Positions 32,911-41,562 of a stretch of DNA of 41,668 nucleotides are shown here, in pieces. Each line of letters begins with the position of its first letter. Position 1 is the first letter of the stretch. The notes beneath the pieces are model-generated. The model worked only from the letters and a program-made list of their open reading frames with translations, ran no database searches and had not been told where the DNA came from. Origin of the DNA: CAYUNE01 sp964446115 (GTDB lineage Bacteria > Desulfobacterota > Desulfobulbia > Desulfobulbales > Desulfobulbaceae); assembly GCA_964446115.1 (NCBI GenBank), contig CAYUNE010000026.1:1-41668 (forward strand), in the 5' to 3' direction. The translations under genes and the position numbers were made by a program.

Positions 32911-35127
32911 ATGGTTCAGGCAACCCTTCTCTTTGACCGTGCTCCGGATCATGGCCCGGAACTCGAAAAACTCCTGGCGCTTCTCTCCGGAGAGATCCCC
33001 GACCTGGTCCCCTGCTGCCGGGACGAAAAAGGAACCCTTTTCCACCCGTCCCCTTTCCCGCCCGCTCTTGAAATACCGGCGGAGTACTGGGAAACGGGGA
33101 AGCAGCGGCGTCCCGTTTCGCCGCTCACGAAAGACGACACGGTCCTGTATCCCCTCTTCACCCGGTATATCGAGGAGTTCTGCGCCACCCTCCTGGTTTT
33201 TTCTACCCGGAAAGAGGATCGGAACGATTGCCATCTCCGCGGACGCATCAACCTATTGGTTGATCTTTTCCTGACCCGGCGCAAGATAAAGGCTGCTGAA
33301 AAAAAACTGGCGATCCAGAAAAAGCAGTATGAGCGCAAGGCGCGGGTTCTTGAACGCAAGTTCAAGAATATCATGGAGGAAAATGAACAGAACTTCCTGA
33401 AGATTCAGCAACAGCAGCGCGATTATTCCAAGACCCTGCAGTCTGAAATAAAGAAAAAAACCGCCCAGCTGCAAAGGGCAAAACAGGAGGCGGAAACCGC
33501 CAACCGGGCCAAAAGCGAATTTCTGGCCGCCATGAGCCACGAAATCCGCACCCCCATGAATGGGGTTATCGGCTTCACCGACATGCTGCTTGATACCCGG
33601 CTGGATGAGGAACAACGCGATTACTGCCGCACCATCAAGCGCAGCGCCGACGCCCTGCTCTCGCTCATCAACGATATCCTCGACTTTTCAAAGGTGGAGG
33701 CAGGTCAGCTCGATCTGGAATCCATCGAGTTTGATCCGGAGATCACCGCGCTCGACGTCTGTGATCTGGTGAAGCCCCGTATCGGCGACAAACGGGTGGA
33801 ACTCCTCTGCCGCATCGATGAAAATCTGCCTGCAAAGGTGGTGGGGGATCCGGGCCGCTTCCGCCAGATCCTGGTCAACCTGCTGGGTAACGCCGCCAAG
33901 TTCACCGAAAGGGGCGAGATAGAGCTTGCCCTTGCCGTGGAGCGTGAAAGCGCCGGAAAGATCCATCTCCATGCCACCATCCGTGATACCGGCATCGGCA
34001 TTGCCGGGGACAAACTGGAGTCCATCTTCGAGGCCTTCCGGCAGGCCGACGGCTCCACCACCAGGGAATACGGCGGCACCGGACTCGGCTTGTCCATCTG
34101 CCGGCGCATCGCCACCCTGATGCACGGCAGGGTCTGGGCCGAGAGCATTCCGGGCCGGGGCAGCACATTCCACTTTACCTGCCGGATGAAAAAGGCGGCC
34201 AGGCAGAGCCCGAAACGGCGGTGTCCCCTTTCCCTGGCCGGGAAAAAAATCCTCATCGTCGATGATAACAGAACCAACCTGGGTATTCTCAGATCCCTGC
34301 TGGAATCGGGGAACGTCCGGATCACCACCCAGACCGAAAGCGATCAGGTGCCGGATATACTCTCCCGGGCCGCCGCTGCCGGCACCCCCTTCGACCTGGC
34401 CATCCTGGATCTCTACATGCCCCATCCCGATGGTTTTGAACTGGCCCGGCGGATCCGCGCCTCAGGGTCGGAGATCGCCTCGATTCCCCTGCTGGCCTAT
34501 ACCTCGTTAAACGACCGTAATGCCAGACGCTGCAGGGAGGTCGGCTTCAACGCCTTTCTCACCAAACCGGTACGCCGCGAAATTCTCTTCAGGGCGCTGG
34601 AAAAGATCTTGCGACCGCAAAGCGGCCGGCGGACCGGAGAAGATAACGCAAATCTCGTTACCAGGCATACGGTGCGGGAGGAGATGAAACAGTCCGTGCG
34701 CCTGCTGCTGGTGGAAGACAACATCGTCAACCAGCGCCTTGCCATGCTCATCCTCACCAAGGCGGGGTACAAGGTGGAAACGGCGGTCAACGGCAGGGAA
34801 GCGGTGGAGATCTACTGCAGGCATCCGGAGCGCTTCGACCTCATCCTCATGGACGTCCAGATGCCGGAAATGGATGGCCTTGATGCCACCCGGGCCATTC
34901 GCCGACGCGGCCATGAAGATATTCCCATCGTGGCCATGACCGCCAATGCCATGAAAGGTGACCGGGAAAAATGTGTGGAGGCGGGAATGAACGATTACAT
35001 CGCCAAGCCGATCAAGCGGGAAATCGTCTTTGCCATGATCGAAAAGTATATCTACGGGAATTATTTGACCGAAGAATCACCTCCGGCGCATCAGGATCCG
35101 GGAAAACCGAAAGCCGGGGCATCGTAA
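32911..35127 (+). CDS. Hybrid histidine kinase with two C-terminal receivers
   Basis: This 738-residue protein has no transmembrane segment. Residues 1-115 form a domain I do not recognise, with conserved-looking cysteines C35, C36, C91 and C107. A long coiled coil follows (about 120-200). The HisKA domain has H210 in AMSHEIRTPMNGVIGF. HATPase motifs are NLLGNAAKFT, RDTGIGI and GGTGLGLSI. Receiver 1 (about 446-570) has VDDNRTN and AILDLYMP. Receiver 2 (about 590-715) has VEDNIVNQ and ILMDVQMP. This is the BarA/TorS-like layout without an Hpt domain, so an external Hpt is expected. It is paired with the HDOD gene. Its 3' end overlaps the convergent secreted-protein gene by 37 bp. Confidence 0.92.
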   Translation: MVQATLLFDRAPDHGPELEKLLALLSGEIPDLVPCCRDEKGTLFHPSPFPPALEIPAEYWETGKQRRPVSPLTKDDTVLYPLFTRYIEEFCATLLVFSTRKEDRNDCHLRGRINLLVDLFLTRRKIKAAEKKLAIQKKQYERKARVLERKFKNIMEENEQNFLKIQQQQRDYSKTLQSEIKKKTAQLQRAKQEAETANRAKSEFLAAMSHEIRTPMNGVIGFTDMLLDTRLDEEQRDYCRTIKRSADALLSLINDILDFSKVEAGQLDLESIEFDPEITALDVCDLVKPRIGDKRVELLCRIDENLPAKVVGDPGRFRQILVNLLGNAAKFTERGEIELALAVERESAGKIHLHATIRDTGIGIAGDKLESIFEAFRQADGSTTREYGGTGLGLSICRRIATLMHGRVWAESIPGRGSTFHFTCRMKKAARQSPKRRCPLSLAGKKILIVDDNRTNLGILRSLLESGNVRITTQTESDQVPDILSRAAAAGTPFDLAILDLYMPHPDGFELARRIRASGSEIASIPLLAYTSLNDRNARRCREVGFNAFLTKPVRREILFRALEKILRPQSGRRTGEDNANLVTRHTVREEMKQSVRLLLVEDNIVNQRLAMLILTKAGYKVETAVNGREAVEIYCRHPERFDLILMDVQMPEMDGLDATRAIRRRGHEDIPIVAMTANAMKGDREKCVEAGMNDYIAKPIKREIVFAMIEKYIYGNYLTEESPPAHQDPGKPKAGAS

Positions 35128-35768
35128 ATGAGTCGACCCGCATCCCGGGGGCTCAGACCCAGTTCATGGGCGATTTTGCTCCAGCTTTTGCCGTCCGGCT
35201 GATACATGGCGGCAATTTCATCCGGCTGTCTGCGGGCGTGCCGGGCCATGGTCAGGACAAAGACCAGTTCTTTGGGTGAAAGTCCCCGTTTCAACGAGGC
35301 ATTTACCTCCTCTTTGGGAATCTGAAAATATTCGCCGATTATCTCTCTGGTCACTGCCTCGGCCGCCGCTCCATCCCCCATGCCGGAGGCGATTTTTTTC
35401 ATCAGCGGCGTCCCCTTGTCCAGGGGAAAATCTCCGGATGAAAAGATCTCGCTCCAATGGCCGCCGACCTTGTGAATGGAGAGCAGCAGATTGAGGTCGG
35501 CTCCCGTATGACGCGCGGCGTAGAGGCCGACAATGAGGGCATCGCCGTCAATGGCGCCGCGCATCTTCATCATAATGATCCGTTGCTTGGAAATATCAAA
35601 AACCCGGGCAATGAGCGAGTTGAAAACCGTTGTGAGGAGATAATCGTCGGCGACAAACGGCCGGGCGGGGTCATAGGTTCTTTCCCTGAAACAGTGGCAG
35701 CCGGCGGCAGGATTGCGGGCCGTTGCCGCAGCCGGCAGCAGAACCGGCAGCAGCAGCCAGAAAATCAT
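35091..35768 (-). CDS. Secreted protein of unknown function
   Basis: This is a 225-residue protein with a signal peptide MIFWLLLPVLLPAAATA. The mature N-terminus has a C-x-C pair (GCHCF). A helical middle contains RIIMMKMRG and DLNLLLSIHKVGGHWSEIF, and the C-terminal half is a predicted helix-turn-helix-like region (SWSKIAHELGLSPRDAGRLIYD). A second copy of the same idea, IPKEEVNASLKRGLSPKELVFVLTMARHA, lies just before. Start ATG at 35768 is preferred over upstream GTG/ATG codons because it begins the signal peptide. Function not recognised. Convergent overlap with the hybrid kinase gene. Confidence 0.65.
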   Translation of the reverse strand: MIFWLLLPVLLPAAATARNPAAGCHCFRERTYDPARPFVADDYLLTTVFNSLIARVFDISKQRIIMMKMRGAIDGDALIVGLYAARHTGADLNLLLSIHKVGGHWSEIFSSGDFPLDKGTPLMKKIASGMGDGAAAEAVTREIIGEYFQIPKEEVNASLKRGLSPKELVFVLTMARHARRQPDEIAAMYQPDGKSWSKIAHELGLSPRDAGRLIYDAPAFGFPGS

Positions 35769-35881
35769 CTTTTTCCAATCAATCACGACAGAGCTTGTTT
35801 TTTTATTTCGGAGGACAGACCCGCAAACGGACTCGCGGGCTGCGGGCATACTATCATGGCTCTGTTGCGCTCACAAGTCTT

Positions 35882-35961
35882 TGTGACAGATTTCAGGGTA
35901 TGTACCCACGCTGTATATCATACTTCCAAACCGTAATTGGTCACAGGCACCGCATCTTCAC
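35882..35961 (+). repeat. Dispersed repeat, L and inverted R motifs
   Basis: An L-like motif (35882-35916, containing CAGGGTATGTACCC and CTGTATA) is followed by TACTTCCAAAC. The inverted R motif (35939-35961, GGTCACAGGC to CATCTTCAC) comes next. The segment 35882-35961 parallels 23749-23826 in order and spacing. It lies in the gap between the secreted-protein gene and hisD. Confidence 0.6.
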
Positions 35962-35962
35962 C

Positions 35963-35990
35963 TTGTTGTTTCCCGCAGGTGTATTACAAT
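35963..35990 (+). promoter_or_regulatory. Candidate promoter of the hisD cluster
   Basis: TTGTTG (35963-35968), a 16-bp spacer and TACAAT (35985-35990) are present. It begins immediately after the dispersed repeat and lies 46 nt before the hisD ATG. Confidence 0.45.
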
Positions 35991-36035
35991 GGTGCCGTTT
36001 CTTGATTGACCATTACGCACCGTGGGGACAACCGC

Positions 36036-37346
36036 ATGATACAACCTCTTGCCTTAGCCTCGGCTGCCGGGCAGCAATGCCTGGCAAAACTCCTTGACCG
36101 CTTTCAGGCCGGTGATGATTCCTGCCGCCGCAGCGTGGCCGATATCATCGCCCGGGTACGCGCCGAGGGCGACCAGGCCCTCATCGACTATACCCGCCGT
36201 TTCGACGATCCGCACTTAAGCGCGGATCGTCTCAGGGTCACGGACCGGGAGATAGAGAAGGCCTATGACCAGGTGGACGACGATTTCCGCACCACCCTGG
36301 CCCTGGCAATCGAACGCATTGAAACCTTTCATCAACGGGAACTGGAAGACTCCTGGATGATCACCCGGGAGGACGGCACCATCTGCGGCCGTCTGGTACG
36401 ACCGGTGGACGCGGCCGGGCTCTATGTTCCCGGTGGCCGGGGCGGGTCCACGCCCCTGGTCTCTTCGGTGTTGATGAACGGCATTCCGGCGCAGATCGCC
36501 GGGGTACGGAAGCGGATCATGGTGACGCCGCCGGGCAACCACGGGGCCGTCAACCCTGCCCTGCTGGTGGCGGCCCGGGAAATCGGCATCACCGAGATTT
36601 ACCGGAGCGGCAGCGCCTGGGCTGTGGCCGCTCTGGCCTTCGGCACCGAAACCATACCGGCGGTGGATGTGATCGTCGGCCCCGGCAACCAGTATGTGGC
36701 CGAGGCAAAAAATCAGGTGGCGGGCAGAGTGCGCATCGACATGATCGCCGGGCCCAGTGAGGTGCTGATAATCGCCGATCACACCGCCCACCCAGCCCAT
36801 ATCGCCGCCGACATGCTGGCCCAGGCAGAGCATGATCCCCAGGCCCTGGCCGTGGTTATCACCTGCCGGGAGGAGCTGGTGCCGGATATCATCAGCCGGC
36901 TCGACACTCTGCTTGCCGGGCTGGAACGCGAGCAGATCGCCCGCCGGGCCCTCAGTGACCGGGGCGTGATTCTCACGGTCCCCGACCTGGAGACGGCCGT
37001 GGATGCCGCCAATCGCATCGCCATCGAACACCTTGAACTGATGGTCGCTGATCCCTGGCAATGGCTGCCGAAAATACGCCATGCCGGCGCCATCTTTCTG
37101 GGAGCCGATACGCCGGAGGCGGCGGGCGACTATCTGGCCGGTCCCAACCACGTCCTGCCGACCATGGGCACGGCGCGGGTCTCTTCCGCCCTGGGCGTGG
37201 AAACCTTTGTAAAGAAAAGCTCGATCATCTCCTATTCCCACCGGGCGCTCCAGGCCGATGCCGAGCACATCCAGAGACTGGCCCGCCTGGAAGGACTCAC
37301 CGCTCATGCCAATTCGGTGGCGGTGCGGCTCGATGATCAGCGCTGA
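36036..37346 (+). CDS. hisD: Histidinol dehydrogenase
   Basis: This 436-residue cytoplasmic zinc enzyme oxidises L-histidinol to L-histidine in two NAD-dependent steps. Motifs are YVPGGRGGSTPLVSSVLMN, GPGNQYVAEAKNQV, DMIAGPSEVLIIAD, LAQAEHDPQA (zinc ligands Gln and His) and AGPNHVLPTMGTARVSS. The ATG at 36036 was preferred to an in-frame TTG 10 codons earlier because homology starts there; Shine-Dalgarno is weak. No other his genes are present. It is followed by rsmG within 22 bp. Confidence 0.96.
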   Translation: MIQPLALASAAGQQCLAKLLDRFQAGDDSCRRSVADIIARVRAEGDQALIDYTRRFDDPHLSADRLRVTDREIEKAYDQVDDDFRTTLALAIERIETFHQRELEDSWMITREDGTICGRLVRPVDAAGLYVPGGRGGSTPLVSSVLMNGIPAQIAGVRKRIMVTPPGNHGAVNPALLVAAREIGITEIYRSGSAWAVAALAFGTETIPAVDVIVGPGNQYVAEAKNQVAGRVRIDMIAGPSEVLIIADHTAHPAHIAADMLAQAEHDPQALAVVITCREELVPDIISRLDTLLAGLEREQIARRALSDRGVILTVPDLETAVDAANRIAIEHLELMVADPWQWLPKIRHAGAIFLGADTPEAAGDYLAGPNHVLPTMGTARVSSALGVETFVKKSSIISYSHRALQADAEHIQRLARLEGLTAHANSVAVRLDDQR

Positions 37347-37368
37347 GGCAGCGGCCCGGAAAGGAGCG

Positions 37369-38064
37369 ATGACCCGTCTCCGACAGGGGGCGGACCTCCT
37401 GGGATTCCAGCTTTCCTCCGAAACCGATAGCCGCATTGCAGAATATTTCCGGGAACTGAAAAAATGGAACCGGCGTTTCAACCTCATCGCCAGAACGAGC
37501 AGCGATGAGGAAATCGTTGAAAAACACTTCCTGGACAGCCTGGCCCTGGTTGACTTCATCGATTGCCACGCCGACAGGGAGATTTTTTTGCTGGATGTGG
37601 GAAGCGGCGCCGGTTTCCCCGGCCTGGTGGCGGCCTGCGCCAGGCCGCAATGGCGGCTCAAACTCGTGGAACCGCGCCGGAAACGGGTCGCCTTTCTCAG
37701 GCATGTGAGCCGCATCCTCAAGCTTGACAACGTGGAAATCAGCGCCGGACGAATAGAGGATGAAAAAAAACGGGCGGCAAAGTACCCTTCTTTGCCGTGC
37801 TATATCTGCGGCCGGGCCGTGGCCGAACCCGCTCTGTTTCTGGAGATGATTCATCACCTGCTTGTCGCTGCCGTCCGTGTCGTTCTCATGACCACAACAT
37901 CCGGGGCCGAAACCGGCGGAATGTTTCCGCAGGATCGTTTCCGGCTGCTGGATCAGCGTTGTTTCACCCTGCCCTTTTCCGGCGCTAAACGCTGCCTGTC
38001 GCTGATCACCATCCGGGAGACAGCCGCAACCCGCCAAGCATCGACTACAAGAAGAAATGAATAA
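37369..38064 (+). CDS. rsmG: 16S rRNA (guanine527-N7)-methyltransferase
   Basis: This 231-residue SAM-dependent enzyme (GidB) has the N-terminal helix WNRRFNLIART, EKHFLDSLAL, motif I LLDVGSGAGFPGLVAA, then LVEPRRKRVAFLRHV and CGRAVAEPALFLEM. It is full length. The start is ambiguous. ATG at 37369 fits family length but its AAGGAG is only 2-3 nt away. ATG at 37333 overlaps the hisD stop and would add 12 residues. It overlaps the next gene by 8 bp. Confidence 0.92.
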   Translation: MTRLRQGADLLGFQLSSETDSRIAEYFRELKKWNRRFNLIARTSSDEEIVEKHFLDSLALVDFIDCHADREIFLLDVGSGAGFPGLVAACARPQWRLKLVEPRRKRVAFLRHVSRILKLDNVEISAGRIEDEKKRAAKYPSLPCYICGRAVAEPALFLEMIHHLLVAAVRVVLMTTTSGAETGGMFPQDRFRLLDQRCFTLPFSGAKRCLSLITIRETAATRQASTTRRNE

Positions 38065-38974
38065 CAAGCCGCCGATACTGACCGCCAACCGCGCCTCCAC
38101 ACCCCTGGCCCGCAGAATCGCCGACCGGCTCGGCATCGACTTTTGCGGGATGATCAGAAAACGATTCGCCGACGGTGAGATTTACCACGCCTTTGCCGAT
38201 GAAATCTCCGGTCGGGACGTGATCATCATCGGGGCCACCCACTCAGATTCCTCCCACCAGGAGGTGATCGACCTCATTGCCGGCAGCCGCTACTGGAACG
38301 CCGGCTCGGTCAACGTGGTGATTCCATATCTCGGCTATTCGACCATGGAACGGGCCAAACCCTACTCGGGCGAAATTCCCAAGGGCGTGACCAGAACCCG
38401 GCAGATCTACCGGGCCCGTCCCGACTATGTCGCCTTTGTCGATCTCCACTCCGAGGCGGTACTCCATGCCCACTCCGGCGAAATCCGCACCCGCCATCTC
38501 TGGACCGATAAACTGGCTGTCCAGCGGATCAAGGAACTCGGACTTGAGAATTTTGTTCTCGTCTCCCCGGATTACGGTTTCAGTAAACGGGTTGCCCGAC
38601 TGGCGGACAGTCTCGGCTGTCCCCATACCGCCGCCAACAAGGACAGGTATGACACGGACAAGACCATCGTCGGCCAGATCAGCAGCGCGGTGAAGGGCAG
38701 AACCGCCATCATCTGCGATGATATGATCCGCACCGGCGGCACCATCCTCCAGACCTCGGACCGCTGCCGCGAGGCCGGGGCGGTGGATATCCTGGTGATG
38801 GCCACCCATCTGGTGCTGGCCGGGGATGTATTGGCGAAATTCCGGGCCAAGGGCATCGGTAAAATTATCGGCTCAGACACTTATCCAGAGCGGGAGAGCG
38901 ACGGGTTTCTGGAGATATACAGCGTTGCTCCCATGATTGCGGGAGTCCTGAAACGCTACCTGAATCTGGAATAG
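38057..38974 (+). CDS. Divergent ribose-phosphate pyrophosphokinase (PRPP synthetase-like)
   Basis: This 305-residue protein shows the two-phosphoribosyltransferase fold. ADGEIYHAFADEISGRDVIIIG is N-terminal, PYLGYSTMERAK is in the middle and the PRPP motif is AIICDDMIRTGGTILQT near 213-229. Several classic Prs features are altered. The ATP/flexible-loop segment is NKDRYDTDKT instead of a KRR loop. The DLHA-Q-IQGFF region is replaced by DLHSEAVLHAHSGEIRTRHL, and the usual YARQD motif is changed to PYLGYSTMERA. It may be a functional Prs of a divergent class or a paralogue with another role. It overlaps the rsmG stop by 8 bp. Confidence 0.75.
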   Translation: MNNKPPILTANRASTPLARRIADRLGIDFCGMIRKRFADGEIYHAFADEISGRDVIIIGATHSDSSHQEVIDLIAGSRYWNAGSVNVVIPYLGYSTMERAKPYSGEIPKGVTRTRQIYRARPDYVAFVDLHSEAVLHAHSGEIRTRHLWTDKLAVQRIKELGLENFVLVSPDYGFSKRVARLADSLGCPHTAANKDRYDTDKTIVGQISSAVKGRTAIICDDMIRTGGTILQTSDRCREAGAVDILVMATHLVLAGDVLAKFRAKGIGKIIGSDTYPERESDGFLEIYSVAPMIAGVLKRYLNLE

Positions 38975-39045
38975 GAAAAATGAGGATCAACAACAAAAAG
39001 ACTCTGTTAAAACAGCTAGTTATTTCATGGAAGAGGTGAATGACA

Positions 39046-40164
39046 ATGATAAAGGTAGGATTTATCGGCTGGCGCGGCATGGTGGGCTCGGTTCTGCTTG
39101 AAAGGATGCGGGCGGAGGAGGATTTCCAGGGGTTTGAATCATATTTCTACACCACTTCGCAAGTGGGCCTGCAAGGGCCTTCCATTGGGGGAACAAGCTC
39201 GGAGCTGCTCGATGCCTTCGACCTCGACTCCCTGAAACAACTCGATATCATCGTCTCCTGCCAGGGCGGCGGCTACACCTCCAGGGTATACCCCGAACTC
39301 CGTAAACAGGGCTGGAACAACTACTGGCTGGATGCGGCCTCCACCCTGCGCATGGAAAAAAATTCGATCATTGTCCTTGATCCGGTAAACCGCGCGGTCA
39401 TCGATCAGGCCCTTGCCGACGGTATCCGCGATTATATCGGCGGCAACTGCACCGTCTCCCTGATGCTCATGGCCCTGGGCGGTCTTTTTGCCGACGGTGT
39501 GGTGGAATGGATCACCTCCATGACCTATCAGGCCGCCTCCGGTGCCGGCGCCAAAAATATGCGGGAACTGGTCAACCAGATGCGCGTCATCGGCGATCGC
39601 GGGGCCGCCCTGCTCGATGACCCGGCCACCGCCATCCAGGAAATCGATCGGAACGTGATCACCACCCTGCGGGACGATTCCTTTCCCACCGACAACTTCG
39701 GCGCCCCGTTGGCCGCCAGCCTGATTCCGTGGATCGACCGGGCTCTGGAGAACGGCCAGACCCGGGAGGAGTGGAAGGGGGTTGCCGAGACCAACAAAAT
39801 CCTCGGCCTGGAGGAGAATCCCATTCCCATCGACGGCTGCTGTGTGCGGGTGGGTGCCATGCGCTGTCACAGTCAGGCATTTACCATCAAGCTCAACCGC
39901 GACATACCCCTGGCCGACATCGAGGCGATGATCGCCGCCAACAACGACTGGGTGAGGGTGATCCCCAATGAAAAAGATGAAACTCTGCGGGAACTGACTC
40001 CGGCCCGGGTGACCGGGACGCTGGATATACCGGTGGGCCGTATCCGTAAACTCAATATCGGCCCCCGATACCTCACCGCCTTCTCGGTGGGCGACCAGCT
40101 TCTCTGGGGCGCGGCCGAACCGGTGCGGCGCATGCTGCGCATCGTCCTTGAATACCTGGGATAG
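39046..40164 (+). CDS. asd: Aspartate-semialdehyde dehydrogenase
   Basis: This 372-residue cytoplasmic enzyme reduces aspartyl phosphate to the semialdehyde, the branch point to lysine, methionine, threonine and diaminopimelate. The NADP motif is GFIGWRGMVGSVLLERM. The active cysteine is C135 in GGNCTVSLMLM. Substrate residues are in RVGAMRCHSQAF. The form is the E. coli-type (longer) Asd. The ATG at 39046 was chosen over 39040 because GAGGTGA is then properly spaced. The preceding gap (38975-39045) is 71 bp with no clear promoter. Confidence 0.96.
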   Translation: MIKVGFIGWRGMVGSVLLERMRAEEDFQGFESYFYTTSQVGLQGPSIGGTSSELLDAFDLDSLKQLDIIVSCQGGGYTSRVYPELRKQGWNNYWLDAASTLRMEKNSIIVLDPVNRAVIDQALADGIRDYIGGNCTVSLMLMALGGLFADGVVEWITSMTYQAASGAGAKNMRELVNQMRVIGDRGAALLDDPATAIQEIDRNVITTLRDDSFPTDNFGAPLAASLIPWIDRALENGQTREEWKGVAETNKILGLEENPIPIDGCCVRVGAMRCHSQAFTIKLNRDIPLADIEAMIAANNDWVRVIPNEKDETLRELTPARVTGTLDIPVGRIRKLNIGPRYLTAFSVGDQLLWGAAEPVRRMLRIVLEYLG

Positions 40165-40169
40165 AGGGT

Positions 40170-40232
40170 GTGAAGATACGGCGCCGGTGATCAGGTACCT
40201 GTTTCCCGGTTCCGGGCGGAACCGGGAAACAG
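40170..40232. repeat. Dispersed repeat R motif plus 15-bp hairpin at a convergent junction
   Basis: A diverged R motif (40170-40192, GTGAAGATACGG to CCGGTGATC) is followed by a perfect stem CTGTTTCCCGGTTCC/GGAACCGGGAAACAG (40199-40213 and 40218-40232, loop GGGC). It sits between the convergent asd and leuB stops. No U-tract follows, but so stable a stem may still protect the 3' ends or stop transcription. Confidence 0.6.
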
Positions 40233-40247
40233 AGATCGGAGATAAGG

Positions 40248-41309
40248 CTAAATGAGGGAGGCGACAAAATCACCGACCTCGGTGGTGCCCATGCCCATGC
40301 GGCCGGCGGAGAGGCTTTTGATTTTGCCGGATGCCAGCGCATCGTAGATGGCCTTGTCAATGGCCGCAGCCACCTCGTTCTCGCCGAGGGTTTCCATCAT
40401 CATGCCGCCGGCGGCAATGGCGGCAAAGGGGTTGATGACGTTCCGACCGGTATACTTGGGGGCACTGCCGCCGATGGGCTCGAACATGGAAACGCCCTCG
40501 GGGTTGATATTGCCGCCCGCGGCGATTCCCATGCCGCCCTGGATCATGGCGCCCAGATCGGTGATGATATCGCCGAAAAGGTTGGCGGTGACAATAACGT
40601 CATAGAATTCCGGACTCTTGACCATCCACATGGTGCAGGCATCCACATGGTTGTAATCCTGCTTGATGTCCGGATAGTCGGCATTCCCCACCTCTTCGTG
40701 GGTCCGCACCCAGAGATCGCCCACGTGGGTGAGCACATTGCATTTATGCACCAGGGTGAGCAGTTTTTTCCTGTTGCGTTTCCTGGCATAGTCGTAGGCG
40801 TAACGCACGCAACGCTCCACCACCGGACGGGTGTAGGTCATTACCTGGGTGGCGGTTTCATGTTCCGTGCCCACCATGGCCGCCCCGCCGACACCGGTGT
40901 AGATGCCGCCGGTGTTTTCCCGGATAATGACGAAATCGATCTCATCGGGTCCCTTGTCCTTGAGCGGGGTTTCCACGTTGGGATAAAGCTTGACCGGCCG
41001 CAGGTTGATGTACTGATCCAGGGCGAAACGGGCCTTGAGCAGAATGCCCACTTCCAGAATGCCGGGCTTTACGTCCGGGTGCCCTATGGCCCCCAGATAG
41101 ATGGCGTCATGCTGCTTGAGATCCTCGATGGCGCTGTCGGGCAGGGTTTCGCCGGTTTTCATGTAGTGTTCACCGCCAAAACCGAAATTTTCGTAGTTGA
41201 GCCTGATATCATACCTGGCGCATGCCGCCTCAAGCACCTTGACGCCTTCACGCAATACTTCCGGACCGGTACCGTCACCGGGAAAAAGGGCAATATCATA
41301 CGATTTCAT
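40248..41309 (-). CDS. leuB: 3-isopropylmalate dehydrogenase (isocitrate/isopropylmalate dehydrogenase family)
   Basis: This 353-residue enzyme is the leucine-pathway NAD-dependent oxidative decarboxylase. It has LFPGDGTGPEV at the N-terminus, the substrate loop RFALDQYINLRPVKLYP, catalytic lysine region LVHKCNVL, FGDIITDLGAMIQGG with the metal-binding aspartates, and EPIGGSAPKYTGRNVINP. IRENTGGIYTGVGG differs from classic ELTGGIYFG, as in the branch of LeuB-like proteins found in many anaerobes. Related tartrate or homoisocitrate dehydrogenase activity cannot be excluded. The ATG at 41307-41309 has AAGGA 7 nt upstream. leuA, leuC and leuD are not in the window. Confidence 0.85.
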   Translation of the reverse strand: MKSYDIALFPGDGTGPEVLREGVKVLEAACARYDIRLNYENFGFGGEHYMKTGETLPDSAIEDLKQHDAIYLGAIGHPDVKPGILEVGILLKARFALDQYINLRPVKLYPNVETPLKDKGPDEIDFVIIRENTGGIYTGVGGAAMVGTEHETATQVMTYTRPVVERCVRYAYDYARKRNRKKLLTLVHKCNVLTHVGDLWVRTHEEVGNADYPDIKQDYNHVDACTMWMVKSPEFYDVIVTANLFGDIITDLGAMIQGGMGIAAGGNINPEGVSMFEPIGGSAPKYTGRNVINPFAAIAAGGMMMETLGENEVAAAIDKAIYDALASGKIKSLSAGRMGMGTTEVGDFVASLI

Positions 41310-41401
41310 CTTGTCTTCCTTTTCTCTGTCGTTCTCTGGGGGTCCGGCCGCATGAGCCTGTTCTCCTGCGGCCTCTCGTGGAGTGAAATTTGGTTTGGAA
41401 C

Positions 41402-41430
41402 TGTATACATACTGCATCCGGTGATGTCAA
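41402..41430 (-). promoter_or_regulatory. Sigma-70 promoter of leuB
   Basis: TTGACA (41430-41425), a 17-bp spacer and TATACA (41407-41402) match 11 of 12 consensus bases. Transcription should begin near 41395, leaving a leader of about 86 nt. No leucine-rich leader peptide was seen. The rest of 41310-41562 shows no gene. Confidence 0.8.
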
Positions 41431-41562
41431 GCACCCATCTTCGACGGTCGCAGGTAAGCACCTTAATCATGCCGCCGATCTGTCCGAACAATTGGGGCCA
41501 CCTCTGGGGTTCGATTCCCGCTGCCATGCCTTTTGTGTGTGACACGAAAAGTCCGAATGCCA

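Noticed and set aside
41500..41530. tRNA-like T-arm (GGGGTTCGATTCCCGCTGCCA)
   Set aside because: Only three pairs of the T-stem form, and no acceptor, D-arm or anticodon arm can be folded from the 70-90 bases upstream. It was not called as a tRNA or as an attachment site.
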